NCBI GenBank assembly: GCA_947446595.1 | Contig: CANFGS010000009.1 | Coordinates: 1 to 64,000 of the forward strand | Reading direction: 5' to 3' | Length of the DNA stretch: 64,000 bases | From: Neisseriaceae bacterium | GTDB taxonomy: Bacteria > Pseudomonadota > Gammaproteobacteria > Burkholderiales > UBA11063 | In this document: positions 1 through 9,614 of the stretch, piece by piece | Layout: every line of letters starts with the position of its first letter | Numbering within the stretch: the stretch's first letter is position 1 | Notes under the pieces: generated by a model | The model's input: only the letters and a program-made list of their open reading frames with translations | Told to the model about the DNA's origin: nothing | Databases searched by the model: none | Program-made: the position numbers and the translations under genes

Positions 1-154
1 ACAAGATTATAAACTAAGCATTTACCCTCTTTCTGTTTTATAGCTAAACCATTTATCTACAATCAATATAACAAAATATAAATAAATTTAATCTTTTGAT
101 AACTATCATGCTCATATTTGTCCGTTGCTTTTCATTATTGAATGAATCGTGTTT
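1..154. other. Non-coding edge, nothing recognised
   Basis: AT-rich sequence with no convincing ORF, RNA or repeat. It may be the decayed continuation of the transposase fragment at 155-295. Confidence 0.4.
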
Positions 155-295
155 TTATGGGGGGCTTAAATTATTCTTTTGACAATACTCTCTTCTATTC
201 ATACCATTATTACGCCTAGAGTCAATATGTGCTTTCCAATAGGACGATTTAGAAATAAACTCACATGCGATTACTTTACCACTAGATCTCATCAT
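155..295 (-). pseudogene. Remnant of IS66-type accessory ORF (TnpA-like)
   Basis: This 46-codon ORF is too short for the ORF track. It starts at ATG 295 with a good Shine-Dalgarno (TGGAG, 5 nt away). The translation contains SYWKAHIDSRRNNGMNRREYC, which resembles the N-terminal pattern of IS66-family accessory proteins and related transposase ORFs (W..HI..W..SG.S...YC...GLS.H.F). It ends in LSPP-stop at a run of six G/C bases. Removing one base of that run would restore SPH and extend the frame about 15 codons, so this looks like a frameshifted, truncated fragment. No partner transposase ORF is visible. The family call rests on pattern memory. Confidence 0.5.
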
Positions 296-374
296 CTTAC
301 TCCATAAAAAATGATGGCGATAGTATCTCACTTATAGCATAGCTTTAAAAGATGGCTTTCCTGGAACGCTTACA

Positions 375-1766
375 TTATTTTAATGTTGCCATTATCTGAG
401 CAATATGGCTATTTTGATTTTTAATTTCATTAATATCTGGAATGCGTTGTTTTGATATTTCTTTATACTCACCAGCTTTTTGCATAAAAAACTCGGTATA
501 CCCCTTTGAGATAACACCTTCTTTAATAACCTTGGCTGGGCTACATTCATCTTTGACTAAAACCTTTTGGAAGTCTTTCAAAACTAAAAGTTGCTCTTTT
601 GGAACATCTAAAGGCTCTAAAGTATCATACATATTTTGGATAAATTGATTGCCCCATTCGCGCGCACTTCTATGTTCATTTGCTGCAAAATGTAGCATAA
701 CATCTTCGTCACGATTAGCATCTGCTGCTTGCAGTTGATTTATATTAGCAAAGCGATAATCATCATCAGTCATACAAAAATCAGGTGCCAAAAGACAATA
801 TACTAACATCATATGCATAAAGTTAAGCTGCTTTACTGTTAAGCCCAACGGTACCAATGGATTTAGATCTAGCGTTCTAATTTCAATATAATTAATCCCA
901 TTTTGCTCCAAGTCTTCTAAAACACTACCTTTAGAGTGCCCCTTTAGACGAACCTGTGAATAATACTCCTTAGCAGCGATAATAGTACCATCATCAATTG
1001 CATTTTTGATATCACGAATATAATTAGATAATGAATTATACGACACATAAAAATGTTTGAGATTACGATAACCACTCACACCATTACGAAATGAGCTAGA
1101 ACCATGAAAATCATAGGTATCTGGCGTAATCTTATCGCGGGTTCTAGTTGCACACGTCATATATGATTCATGAGCTACAGAATTAGCACCAAATAAATAG
1201 ATCACCAACCATGAATATTTAAGATACAACCGTGCAACTTTTAAGTACAGCTCATCATTAAATTCACGGAAACTAATTTTTTTATCTGTAAAATCATATA
1301 AAGCATGAATAAAATCAGAATTAAAAGAGAAATTGAAATGAATCCCTGATAACAACTGTTTACGTTTACCATATTTTTGTGATAGATACTCGCGGTACTC
1401 AGTAATTGCAGCCTCTTTAAAATAAGCCGCCTTAATTAAATTATCGTCTGTTGGTAAAACAGGTGGTAATGAATATGGCCATAAGTATTCGTTTTTTAGT
1501 GATAGCGAAACAATATCATGTACATTTTCTAAGAAACTATAAGCTTTGGCTGGTGTATCAAATATTGGAGTAATCATTTCTATTTGTGACTCAGCAAAAT
1601 CAGTAGTAATATACGGATTTTGTGTTTTATCACCAAAAGGATGGGGGGTAAGCGCAAGATTACCATTGAGATCCGCTCTAACATTCTCTTTCTCAAGACC
1701 AAACTGCCCTAACAATAAATCTTTAAATAAATCATTATTCTTAATAAGTTTTAAAAAATCAATCAA
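375..1766 (-). CDS. gshA: Glutamate-cysteine ligase, GshF N-domain type
   Basis: Predicted to ligate glutamate and cysteine with ATP, the first step of glutathione synthesis, in the cytosol. The N-terminus (FGLEKENVRADLNGNLALTPHPFG..NPYITTDFAESQIEMITP, about residues 22-66) has the signature of the gamma-glutamylcysteine synthetase domain found in bifunctional GshF of Listeria and Streptococcus. At 463 aa only that domain is present. The C-terminal ATP-grasp glutathione synthetase half is missing, and no gshB is in the window. The start is TTG at 1766, two bases beyond the dps stop, so it is probably translated from the dps transcript. Family call strong, start moderate. Confidence 0.85.
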   Translation of the reverse strand: MIDFLKLIKNNDLFKDLLLGQFGLEKENVRADLNGNLALTPHPFGDKTQNPYITTDFAESQIEMITPIFDTPAKAYSFLENVHDIVSLSLKNEYLWPYSLPPVLPTDDNLIKAAYFKEAAITEYREYLSQKYGKRKQLLSGIHFNFSFNSDFIHALYDFTDKKISFREFNDELYLKVARLYLKYSWLVIYLFGANSVAHESYMTCATRTRDKITPDTYDFHGSSSFRNGVSGYRNLKHFYVSYNSLSNYIRDIKNAIDDGTIIAAKEYYSQVRLKGHSKGSVLEDLEQNGINYIEIRTLDLNPLVPLGLTVKQLNFMHMMLVYCLLAPDFCMTDDDYRFANINQLQAADANRDEDVMLHFAANEHRSAREWGNQFIQNMYDTLEPLDVPKEQLLVLKDFQKVLVKDECSPAKVIKEGVISKGYTEFFMQKAGEYKEISKQRIPDINEIKNQNSHIAQIMATLK

Positions 1767-1767
1767 T

Positions 1768-2262
1768 TTATTTCCGAGCCAATACTAAACTTCTTAGCAT
1801 CCATACAGTTTTTTCATGAACCTGTAAACGCTGCGTCAATAAATCTAATGTAACTTGATCATTCGCTTTTTCAGCTAACTCCAATACTTGACGTGCAGTT
1901 TTAATCACTACTTCATGAGCTTTAATAAGATGGTGTATCATCAAAGTTGCTTCTATATCACCATGGTGCTCATCTATTTTAGTCAGTTTAGCAAATTCAC
2001 TGTACGTTCCTGGAGCTATAAACCCCAGAGCACGGATACGTTCAGCAACCAAATCCACAGCTAAAGCTAATTCAGTATAGTGTGTTTCAAACATCAAGTG
2101 CAGAGTTTGAAACATAGGTCCAGTAACATTCCAATGAAAATTATGCGTCTTTAGATACAAGGAATAAGTATCAGCAAAAAAGCTAGCTAATCCATTAGTA
2201 ATCTTAATCCTATCATCATTATCAATTCCGTCATTAATGTCAAAAAATTGCTGCTTTAGCAT
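1768..2262 (-). CDS. dps: Dps/ferritin-like DNA-protection protein
   Basis: 164-aa Dps: a dodecameric mini-ferritin that oxidises and stores iron and shields DNA in stress. The motif THNFHWNVTGPMF..LH..FE.HY.EL carries the inter-subunit ferroxidase His/Asp/Glu ligands. The ORF track starts at 2349, but I choose ATG 2262. It has a strong ribosome site (GGGAG, 7 nt upstream), matches the family length of about 160 aa, and lies downstream of an extended -10 promoter that would fall inside the longer ORF. gshA follows almost without a gap, pairing two oxidative-stress functions. Confidence 0.92.
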   Translation of the reverse strand: MLKQQFFDINDGIDNDDRIKITNGLASFFADTYSLYLKTHNFHWNVTGPMFQTLHLMFETHYTELALAVDLVAERIRALGFIAPGTYSEFAKLTKIDEHHGDIEATLMIHHLIKAHEVVIKTARQVLELAEKANDQVTLDLLTQRLQVHEKTVWMLRSLVLARK

Positions 2263-2299
2263 TTTATTACTCCCGTTTTTAAAATATTTTAACAACTCT

Positions 2300-2308
2300 A
2301 TTATATCA
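2300..2308 (-). promoter_or_regulatory. Extended -10 promoter of dps
   Basis: The minus strand reads TGATATAAT, a perfect extended -10 (TGnTATAAT), about 38 nt upstream of the dps ATG. No good -35 box is visible. Placement by eye. Confidence 0.5.
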
Positions 2309-2437
2309 TCTATCATAAAATATCTTTCCAAAATTTTACACCAAACCATTTGTGTTCTTATTTAAATTCTGAGAAAGCCATATCCGCGATCTGCTTTTCA
2401 TTATTAAGTCTATCACAAATTTTGGAAGCGGTGCAAC

Positions 2438-2468
2438 TTGACAAGTACTTAGCATATACAGTTATAAT
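2438..2468 (+). promoter_or_regulatory. Probable promoter of gal operon
   Basis: TTGACA (2438-2443) and TATAAT (2463-2468) are both consensus hexamers but are 19 nt apart, longer than the optimal 17. Such spacing often makes a promoter weak or regulator-dependent, which would suit a sugar operon. galP starts 46 nt downstream behind AAGGTGA. No regulator gene is adjacent. Confidence 0.5.
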
Positions 2469-2513
2469 CCTGCCCATTGGGAACTATTTTTTGTTATTTT
2501 TTAAGGTGACTTT

Positions 2514-3893
2514 ATGAACAAAACTAATAACACTCTCGTAATTAAAGTGTGTTTTATAGCAGCTTTAGCTGGATTATTATTTGGTCTAGATATAGCCTAT
2601 GTTAATGGTGCTCTTGAGTTTATCGCTAGGGATTTTAATTTAACTGAAGATCAATCACAACAAATAGCAGGAGTTTTACTAACAGGTGCTGCTGTTGGAG
2701 CACTTTGTAGCGGATGGCTATCAAGAATATTCGGGCGTAAAAAAATCCTGGTACTAGCAGCACTTATATTTACAATATTTACTCTAGCTGGAATCCTATC
2801 CCACAATATCAATGCATTCTTAGTTACTAGGTTTATTTTGGGTCTTGCAATAGGTATTGCATCATTTGTTGCTCCATTATATTTATCAGAAATAGCCCCA
2901 TATAAAATCAGAGGCGGTCTAATTGCAATGTACCAACTTATGATTACTATTGGTATATTATTGATGTTTGTATCTAATGCGTCCCTCCATAGCACTGGTT
3001 CATGGAGAATTATGCTTGCAGTACTATTAATCCCATCAGCAATAATGTTAATTGGTACTTTGACATTACCTGAAAGCCCACGCTGGTTGGTATTAGTCGG
3101 TCGTGGAAAAGATGCCGAAAATGTATTAACTAAAATTCGTGGCACCAAAGCTGAAGTTGATTTTGAAATTTCAGAAATCAAAGAATCTCTAGTTGGTGCT
3201 AAAAGTGGTTTTAAATTACTAAGTCACCCATACTTTCTTAAAGTGCTTTTATTAGGAGTATTGTTACAAGGTCTACAACAATTCTCAGGTATGAATGCTT
3301 TTATGTACTACTCTAGTAAAATATTTATGGAAGCTGGGGTTAATAATCCTGCCGTAGCAACTATGATTGTTGGACTGGTAAATGTTCTTACTACATTCTT
3401 AGCAATTAAATATGTTGATAAATTAGGTCGTAAACCTATACTTTATTTTGGTTTAATGCTTCTAATAGCTTCATGTGCTGTTAGTGGTTATATCTTCCAT
3501 CTACAATCAACTGGTGTTATCTTAAATGCAACATTACAATATACATTATTGTGTTTTTGCTTATTGTTTATCTTTGCTTTCGCTATATCACTTGGTCCAA
3601 TAGTTTGGATACTATGTGCTGAAATTTATCCACTGGAAGGGCGTGATTTCGGTATTACTGTTAGTACTATGGCAAACTGGATATTTAATGCGATTATTGG
3701 TTCATACACTCTTACTTGGTTTAAAAACCTTGGTGTTAGTGGTACATTCTGGTTATTTGGAGGGGCGTGTATTCTTGGTGTTATTCTAGTAAATCGCTTT
3801 ACCCCTGAGACAAAAGACGTAACGCTTGAAGAGTTAGAATTTAACCTAAAAGCTAATAAGAAACTTCGTGATCTTGGGGAACGTACAAACTAA
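2514..3893 (+). CDS. galP: MFS sugar:proton symporter (galactose permease type)
   Basis: 459-aa inner-membrane transporter of the sugar-porter MFS family (GalP/AraE/XylE). Visible signatures are GRKK between TM2 and TM3, PESPRWL before the central loop, QQFSGMNAFMYYS in TM7, DKLGRKP between TM8 and TM9, and PETKD near the C-terminus. About 12 hydrophobic segments are present. It lies 2 nt upstream of galK and is followed by galT, so galactose is the likely substrate. The sugar specificity is inferred from context only. Confidence 0.85.
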   Translation: MNKTNNTLVIKVCFIAALAGLLFGLDIAYVNGALEFIARDFNLTEDQSQQIAGVLLTGAAVGALCSGWLSRIFGRKKILVLAALIFTIFTLAGILSHNINAFLVTRFILGLAIGIASFVAPLYLSEIAPYKIRGGLIAMYQLMITIGILLMFVSNASLHSTGSWRIMLAVLLIPSAIMLIGTLTLPESPRWLVLVGRGKDAENVLTKIRGTKAEVDFEISEIKESLVGAKSGFKLLSHPYFLKVLLLGVLLQGLQQFSGMNAFMYYSSKIFMEAGVNNPAVATMIVGLVNVLTTFLAIKYVDKLGRKPILYFGLMLLIASCAVSGYIFHLQSTGVILNATLQYTLLCFCLLFIFAFAISLGPIVWILCAEIYPLEGRDFGITVSTMANWIFNAIIGSYTLTWFKNLGVSGTFWLFGGACILGVILVNRFTPETKDVTLEELEFNLKANKKLRDLGERTN

Positions 3894-3895
3894 CC

Positions 3896-5062
3896 ATGCA
3901 TGCCCAATTAAACTCTACTCACCAGCAACTATTTGGTAATGCTGGTGAACTTTTCAAATTTTTTGCCCCAGGGCGTGTAAACCTAATCGGAGAACACACC
4001 GATTATAATGGTGGACATGTATTTCCTTGTGCCCTTGATAAGGGAACATACGCAATTGTTAGCATTAGAAATGATAATAAAATCAAACTCTATTCTACTA
4101 ATTTTAGTAAAATAGGTATAGTTGAACTTGAAGTAAATCAAAAATTTACACATGAACCTCAACATGACTGGGCAAATTATGTCAAAGGTATGTATAAAAT
4201 ATTTTTGGATAATGGCTATAAGATTTCACATGGATTAAATATAACTATTGGTGGCAATATACCCAATGGGGCTGGTTTATCATCATCTGCATCATTAGAA
4301 ATTTTAATCGCTACTATCCTAAACTATATCTACAAATTTAATATCGATCCTGTTACATTAATTAAATGGGGACAGAATGTAGAAAACAATTTTATTGGTG
4401 TTAATTCGGGGATAATGGATCAATTTGCCTCAATGATGAGTATTGAAAATCATGCAATGCTTCTAAACTGTAGCACTCTAGATTATATTTATGCACCACT
4501 AAACTTAAATGAATATATCATTATAATCGCCAATACCAATAAAAGACGTGGCTTAGCTGATTCTAAGTATAATGAAAGAGTTTTAGAATGTCAAACAGCA
4601 TTAAAACAATTACAACAAAAATTAGATATTAAAACCCTAGGTGATATTAACAGTGATACTTTTCTTGCTAATGAATATTTAATAACCAACCCTATTCATA
4701 GATTAAGAGCTCATCATGCTGTTTTTGAAAATCAGCGCACCAAAGATGCTGTTATAGCTCTTAAAAATAACGATTTAATTACTTTTGGGCTACTTATGAA
4801 TGAATCGCATATTTCCTTAAGAGATAATTATGCAGTCACCGGTATAGAGCTTGATACTTTGGTTGAAGCAGCCTGGAATGAACCAAGCACACTAGGCGCT
4901 AGAATGACTGGTGCTGGTTTTGGTGGCTGTACTGTTAATATTGTACACAAACAAATGGCGGATAGCTTTATTCATAATGTTGGAAAAATATATACTGAAA
5001 AAACTGGACTTTGTGCTGATTTTTATATTGCAAATGTTGGTAAAGGTGCTCATGCACTATGA
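3896..5062 (+). CDS. galK: Galactokinase
   Basis: Phosphorylates galactose to galactose-1-phosphate with ATP, the first committed Leloir step. A GHMP kinase with all three motifs: PGRVNLIGEHTDYNGG (about residues 25-40, galactose signature), IPNGAGLSSSASLE (ATP phosphate loop) and MTGAGFGGC near the C-terminus. 388 aa matches the family. It starts 2 nt after galP, and its stop overlaps the galT start (ATGA), indicating translational coupling. Confidence 0.96.
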   Translation: MHAQLNSTHQQLFGNAGELFKFFAPGRVNLIGEHTDYNGGHVFPCALDKGTYAIVSIRNDNKIKLYSTNFSKIGIVELEVNQKFTHEPQHDWANYVKGMYKIFLDNGYKISHGLNITIGGNIPNGAGLSSSASLEILIATILNYIYKFNIDPVTLIKWGQNVENNFIGVNSGIMDQFASMMSIENHAMLLNCSTLDYIYAPLNLNEYIIIIANTNKRRGLADSKYNERVLECQTALKQLQQKLDIKTLGDINSDTFLANEYLITNPIHRLRAHHAVFENQRTKDAVIALKNNDLITFGLLMNESHISLRDNYAVTGIELDTLVEAAWNEPSTLGARMTGAGFGGCTVNIVHKQMADSFIHNVGKIYTEKTGLCADFYIANVGKGAHAL

Positions 5063-6564
5063 GTGTGTGTATAAACTTTGAAATTGAACGCTTGATAAAC
5101 TTTGCAGTACAAAATATTTTGATTGAGCCTTGTGATATAAACTATATTCGTAATCATTATTTGAATCTTTTTAATGAACTAACTCCACAAAAATATGATA
5201 TTGATGAAACTCTTCTATACCCTGATTCAATTTTAGAAAACATGTATAAATATGTAATCTCTAATAAATTAAATCTAGGTGCCACTGAAGATGTTATTAA
5301 ATGTAAGATAATGGATGTATTAATACCAAGACCCAGTATAGTTCGTTCCACATTTAATCTTATTCATAAAAACCATGATATAAACTTAGCTTTACAATAT
5401 TTTTACAATCTAAGTCTTGCTAGTAATTATATAAAAACCACTGCTATCCAAAAAAATCAAAATTGGCTAACTAAAACTAAATATGGCGATTTGGAAATTA
5501 CGATTAATTTATCCAAACCAGAAAAAGACCCTAAAGAAATTGCCATGGCTAAACTACAGCCTAAAAGTGATTACCCTAGCTGCCTACTTTGCATAGAAAA
5601 TGAAGGATTTGCTGGAGATTATAATAAACCATCAAGATTCACTCATAGAGTTATTCCACTAAGCCTTAATGGTGAAACATGGTACTTTCAGTTTTCGCCT
5701 TATGCATATTACGCCAATCATTCGATTATTTTTAGTAGCAAACATCGCGACATGAAAATTAGCTCTGATACTTTTAAGGCTTTATTTGATTTTGTTGACC
5801 TTGTCCCACACTATATAATAGGTGCTAATGCTGATATTCCAATTGTTGGTGGGTCGATCTTAACTCATGACCACTTTCAGGCAGGATCTCATGTTTTTCC
5901 GATGGAAAAAGCTAAAACACATAGTGAAATTGTATGGAATGAAGCACCAAATATAAAGGGTTACATCCTTGATTGGCCTTTATCAGTAATAAAACTCATT
6001 GGGACTAAAGACGATTTATTAAAGTTAAGCGTAAATATTTTATCTAAATGGGTACAATATAGCGATGAAAGAGTTGATATAGTTAATCATACCACCGAAC
6101 GCCATAATACTTTAAATCCAATTGTTCGAAAAACTGAAGATGATAAATATGAACTATATTTGATTTTAAGAAATAATCGAAAAAATGAAACATATCCAGA
6201 TGGAATTTTTCATCCGCATCAACAGTTTCACAATATTAAAAAAGAAAATATTGGACTTATTGAAGCAATGGGACTAGCCATACTTCCTGGGCGTTTAGAT
6301 AATGAGTTGGAGCAAATTGCTATGTTCTTAAATTATCCAGATAAAGTAAATGATATAAATAAATCTCATCCATTATGGCATCATAAAAATTTTATAAAAG
6401 AAGTATGTAGAAGATATACCCCATTCAAAAGTGACTTCCTAAAAAAAGAAGTTGGGCAAAAATTTATGCAGGTATTAGAATGTAGCGGGGTATTTAAAAA
6501 CGATAACAATGGTACTGCCGCATTTAAACGCTTTATAGCACATACAAACGGCAAAATAGTTTAA
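5059..6564 (+). CDS. galT: UDP-glucose-hexose-1-phosphate uridylyltransferase, class II
   Basis: Exchanges UMP between UDP-glucose and galactose-1-phosphate. The 501-aa length and the sequence (PSCLLCIENEGFAG, IVGGSILTHDHFQAG around residue 270) match the long GalT type typical of Firmicutes rather than the ~350-aa E. coli type, whose active site is HPHGQ. Translationally coupled to galK by a 4-nt overlap. No galE or galM is in the window. The Firmicute-like type suggests that galKT were acquired by transfer. Function secure, origin inferred. Confidence 0.92.
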   Translation: MSVCINFEIERLINFAVQNILIEPCDINYIRNHYLNLFNELTPQKYDIDETLLYPDSILENMYKYVISNKLNLGATEDVIKCKIMDVLIPRPSIVRSTFNLIHKNHDINLALQYFYNLSLASNYIKTTAIQKNQNWLTKTKYGDLEITINLSKPEKDPKEIAMAKLQPKSDYPSCLLCIENEGFAGDYNKPSRFTHRVIPLSLNGETWYFQFSPYAYYANHSIIFSSKHRDMKISSDTFKALFDFVDLVPHYIIGANADIPIVGGSILTHDHFQAGSHVFPMEKAKTHSEIVWNEAPNIKGYILDWPLSVIKLIGTKDDLLKLSVNILSKWVQYSDERVDIVNHTTERHNTLNPIVRKTEDDKYELYLILRNNRKNETYPDGIFHPHQQFHNIKKENIGLIEAMGLAILPGRLDNELEQIAMFLNYPDKVNDINKSHPLWHHKNFIKEVCRRYTPFKSDFLKKEVGQKFMQVLECSGVFKNDNNGTAAFKRFIAHTNGKIV

Positions 6565-6588
6565 ACAACATAACCATATTGGAGTAAC

Positions 6589-8430
6589 ATGGACTACACT
6601 CATATATTTTTTCAAGCGTTTATTTATCTACTTGCAACTGTAATAACAGTTCCTATCGCCAAAAAAATTGGCTTAGGCGCTGTTCTTGGGTACCTAATTG
6701 CAGGTATTATCATTGGACCTTTCGTTTTGGGTTTAGTTGGAAATAATACCGATAGTGTTATGCATATTGCGGAATTTGGTGTTGTGATGATGCTATTTCT
6801 CGTAGGACTTGAACTCCGCCCAGCTATGCTTTGGGAACTTAGAAAACCTTTATTATTTACAGGTGGATTACAAGTTATATTAACCATTGGCGTAATTACC
6901 TTAATAGCTAAATTTTTTGGCTTGTCTAATGCTAGCGCAATAGCTATTGGTATGATTTTTACTTCGTCGTCCACTGCAATTGTGCTACAAATGCTTAATG
7001 AAAAAGGTTGGATCAAACTTGAAGCTGGCAGCACCATATTTGCGGTACTTCTATTTCAAGATATTGCAGTAATACCCATGCTCTCACTGTTTCCATTATT
7101 AAGTAACAAAGTATCTAATTTGGATGGAAATAGTTTATCAGGGATAAAACAAACAATCCTAATTTTTTCATTAATTGCTGCTATTATACTCTCTGGTAAA
7201 TATCTAGTTAGACCAATCTTTAAATTTATTGCAAGTAGTAAACTTCATGAAGCATTTACAGCACTTGCTCTACTATTGGTGATTGGAATATCTCTTGCAA
7301 TGCAATACGTTGGGCTATCACCTGCATTAGGAGCATTCTTAGCTGGTGTGGTCCTTGCTGAAAGTGAATATCGCCATGAATTAGAAGCTGATATTCAACC
7401 ATTTAAAGGACTGCTTCTTGGGCTATTCTTTATCTCAGTCGGTAGTAATATAAATTTCTTACTAATAAGTCAACATTTAGCTTTAATAATGAGTCTTGTA
7501 CTTTTATTAGTAGTAACCAAATTTCTAGTATTATTTATTTTGGGGAACATATTTAAAAAACAATTGCGTGACAATCTAATGACTTCAATGATTTTAGCTC
7601 AAGGAGGCGAGTTTTGCTTTGTTTTACTTTCTTATGCAACAAAAGAAGAGGTATTAAGCAGTAACTTATCTAAGGAGCTTGTTGCTGTAGTTGCGTTATC
7701 TATGTTAATTACTCCACTTGTAATGCTTTTTTATGAAAAAGCTATCGAACCATATCTATCAAAAGCTCAACTAAACCAAGAATCAGATGTTGTTGGACAA
7801 GAAAATCCAGTTATAATTGCGGGCTTTGGCCGTTTTGGACAAATTATTGGTCGTCTTATGTTGGCAAATAAGATAGGAACTACTGTATTAGACATTGATG
7901 CAAATCAAGTAGAAAATGTCAGAAAATTTGGCTTTAAAGTATTCTTTGGCGATGCTAAACGTATAGAAGTTTTAAATACAGCGGGGCTTAGCCATGCTAA
8001 AGTGCTTGTACTGGCTATTGATGATTCTGAGGCAGCATTACAAATTGCAGGAATAGTCCATACCACCTATCCAAATATAAAAATTTTAATGCGTGTGCAT
8101 AGTAGAACACATGTATACGATGCAATAAAAAAAGGGATTTCATTTGAAAACATATACCGAGAAACTTTTGACAGTGCATTAAACATGGCTACTAATACTC
8201 TTACCGCACTTGGATTTGAAGAAAATATTGCTAATAACTTGACGGTTAAGTTTAAACAAACAGATGAAGAAAGTTTGTTAAAAATGACGAACTTATATGA
8301 TGGAAAAATTACGGATGATTATATTAGTGAAGTTAAGAAAACCATGGGCGATTATATTACTCAGTCAGAAAATCATAACAAAGAACTTGAGGAAATATTA
8401 ACGGCAGATCTAGAAACTATGGATAAATAG
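6589..8430 (+). CDS. Kef-type monovalent cation:proton antiporter (CPA2) with RCK domain
   Basis: 613-aa inner-membrane protein. A Na+/H+-exchanger domain of about 12 hydrophobic segments (to about residue 390; GLSPALGAFLAGVVLAES and FISVGSNINF are typical of KefB/KefC) is followed by a TrkA-N/RCK domain starting IIAGFGRFGQIIGRLM, which binds nucleotide and gates the channel. Likely exports K+ or Na+ in exchange for protons during electrophile or pH stress. It starts 24 nt after galT with GGAG upstream, so it is probably read through from the gal operon, although a functional link is unclear. KefB versus KefC is not resolved. Confidence 0.85.
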   Translation: MDYTHIFFQAFIYLLATVITVPIAKKIGLGAVLGYLIAGIIIGPFVLGLVGNNTDSVMHIAEFGVVMMLFLVGLELRPAMLWELRKPLLFTGGLQVILTIGVITLIAKFFGLSNASAIAIGMIFTSSSTAIVLQMLNEKGWIKLEAGSTIFAVLLFQDIAVIPMLSLFPLLSNKVSNLDGNSLSGIKQTILIFSLIAAIILSGKYLVRPIFKFIASSKLHEAFTALALLLVIGISLAMQYVGLSPALGAFLAGVVLAESEYRHELEADIQPFKGLLLGLFFISVGSNINFLLISQHLALIMSLVLLLVVTKFLVLFILGNIFKKQLRDNLMTSMILAQGGEFCFVLLSYATKEEVLSSNLSKELVAVVALSMLITPLVMLFYEKAIEPYLSKAQLNQESDVVGQENPVIIAGFGRFGQIIGRLMLANKIGTTVLDIDANQVENVRKFGFKVFFGDAKRIEVLNTAGLSHAKVLVLAIDDSEAALQIAGIVHTTYPNIKILMRVHSRTHVYDAIKKGISFENIYRETFDSALNMATNTLTALGFEENIANNLTVKFKQTDEESLLKMTNLYDGKITDDYISEVKKTMGDYITQSENHNKELEEILTADLETMDK

Positions 8431-8533
8431 TAGTCTATATAAGAGCAAGTACCAATTCAGAAATGATCAGAGCAACTATGTGTAAGTATTTAGTGCCATA
8501 ATGCTATTTTCTGGTAAAATGTAGTCTATATAA
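8430..8533. repeat. 13-nt direct repeat pair in the kef-mnmA gap
   Basis: GTAGTCTATATAA occurs at 8430-8442 and again at 8521-8533, 91 nt apart, at the two ends of the intergenic region. It could be a duplicated regulator site or chance in AT-rich DNA. Confidence 0.4.
8512..8520 (+). promoter_or_regulatory. Possible extended -10 promoter of mnmA operon
   Basis: TGGTAAAAT fits an extended -10 (TGn then TAAAAT), 34 nt before the mnmA ATG. The same 9-mer precedes dnaX at 20018-20026. No clear -35. Confidence 0.35.
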
Positions 8534-8554
8534 ATTATAGAGTAAATTTTAGGT

Positions 8555-9604
8555 ATGAAAGTTGTCGTTGGTTTATCAGGTGGTGTTGACTCATCAGTTG
8601 CTGCTTATTTATTAAAAGAACAAGGTTATGATGTTCTTGGAATATTTATGCAAAACTGGGAGGGGCTTGAAGATGATGAATACTGCACTATCAAAGAAGA
8701 TAGCTTAGATGCTATAGCTGTTGCGGACTGCCTTGGGATTGATATTGAAATAGTCAACTTCGCCAAAGAATACAAAGATAGAGTATTTAGTTATTTTCTA
8801 GAAGAATATCAAAATGGACGCACTCCAAACCCAGATATCTTATGTAACTCAGAGATTAAATTTAAGTCTTTTCTTGATCATGCTATTAATATTGGTGCCG
8901 ACTATATAGCTACCGGTCATTATGTAGGCAAAGTATCTCAAGATGATAAATCAATTTTGGCTAAAGCTACTGACTCAAATAAAGATCAAAGTTACTTCCT
9001 CTATCGGTTAAATCAATATCAGATAAGTCGTGCCCTATTTCCATTAGCCCATATAACTAAACCTGAAATACGCCAAATTGCAGCGAAACTAAAACTCCCA
9101 ACAGCAAATAAAAAAGATAGTACAGGTATTTGTTTTATTGGCGAACAACCATTTCGTCAGTTTTTAAAACGTTATATGCCAACAATTCCCGGACGCATGA
9201 TTACCCCTGATGGTAAAATCATGGGTGAACACATGGGGCTTATGTACTATACTCTTGGGCAACGTAAAGGACTTGGAATTGGCGGTCAAGGCGAACCTTG
9301 GTTTGTAGCAGATAAAAACCTAGCTACTAATGAATTAATAGTTGTTCAAGGTCATGACCATCCCCTACTCTTTAAAAAAGAACTTTGGGCTAGTCAATTA
9401 AATTTTGGGCTTGAGCAAAACCCAATTGAAGGGCGCTATAGTGCCAAAACCAGATATAGAATGGCTGATGCACCATGCACATTATCGTATGAAGACAATA
9501 AATTACATTTGGTATTTGATAAGCCACAATGGGCAATTACGCCTGGACAATCAGTAGTTATATATGATAATGAACTATGCCTGGGTGGTGGAATAATTAA
9601 TTAG
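8555..9604 (+). CDS. mnmA: tRNA-specific 2-thiouridylase MnmA
   Basis: Installs 2-thiouridine at U34 of Lys, Glu and Gln tRNAs using ATP and relayed sulfur. The PP-loop [12 protein letters not shown] is at residues 6-17. The two active-site cysteines are visible: Cys97 in [14 protein letters not shown] and Cys193 in [13 protein letters not shown]. The C-terminal beta-barrel ([17 protein letters not shown]) is intact. At 349 aa it is slightly shorter than E. coli MnmA. It leads a tightly packed plus-strand group that ends with tolB. Confidence 0.96.
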   Translation: MKVVVGLSGGVDSSVAAYLLKEQGYDVLGIFMQNWEGLEDDEYCTIKEDSLDAIAVADCLGIDIEIVNFAKEYKDRVFSYFLEEYQNGRTPNPDILCNSEIKFKSFLDHAINIGADYIATGHYVGKVSQDDKSILAKATDSNKDQSYFLYRLNQYQISRALFPLAHITKPEIRQIAAKLKLPTANKKDSTGICFIGEQPFRQFLKRYMPTIPGRMITPDGKIMGEHMGLMYYTLGQRKGLGIGGQGEPWFVADKNLATNELIVVQGHDHPLLFKKELWASQLNFGLEQNPIEGRYSAKTRYRMADAPCTLSYEDNKLHLVFDKPQWAITPGQSVVIYDNELCLGGGIIN

Positions 9605-9614
9605 GGGAATAAAT

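Noticed and set aside
1768-2349. 193-aa start for Dps
   Set aside because: The first 29 residues overlap a good promoter and lack a ribosome site; ATG 2262 has a strong one and fits the family length.
2651-3181. 176-aa minus-strand ORF inside galP, and similar long antisense ORFs (6624-7037, 21012-21272, 21106-21321, 47669-48022)
   Set aside because: They are shadows of well-supported genes, with biased composition and no recognisable domain.
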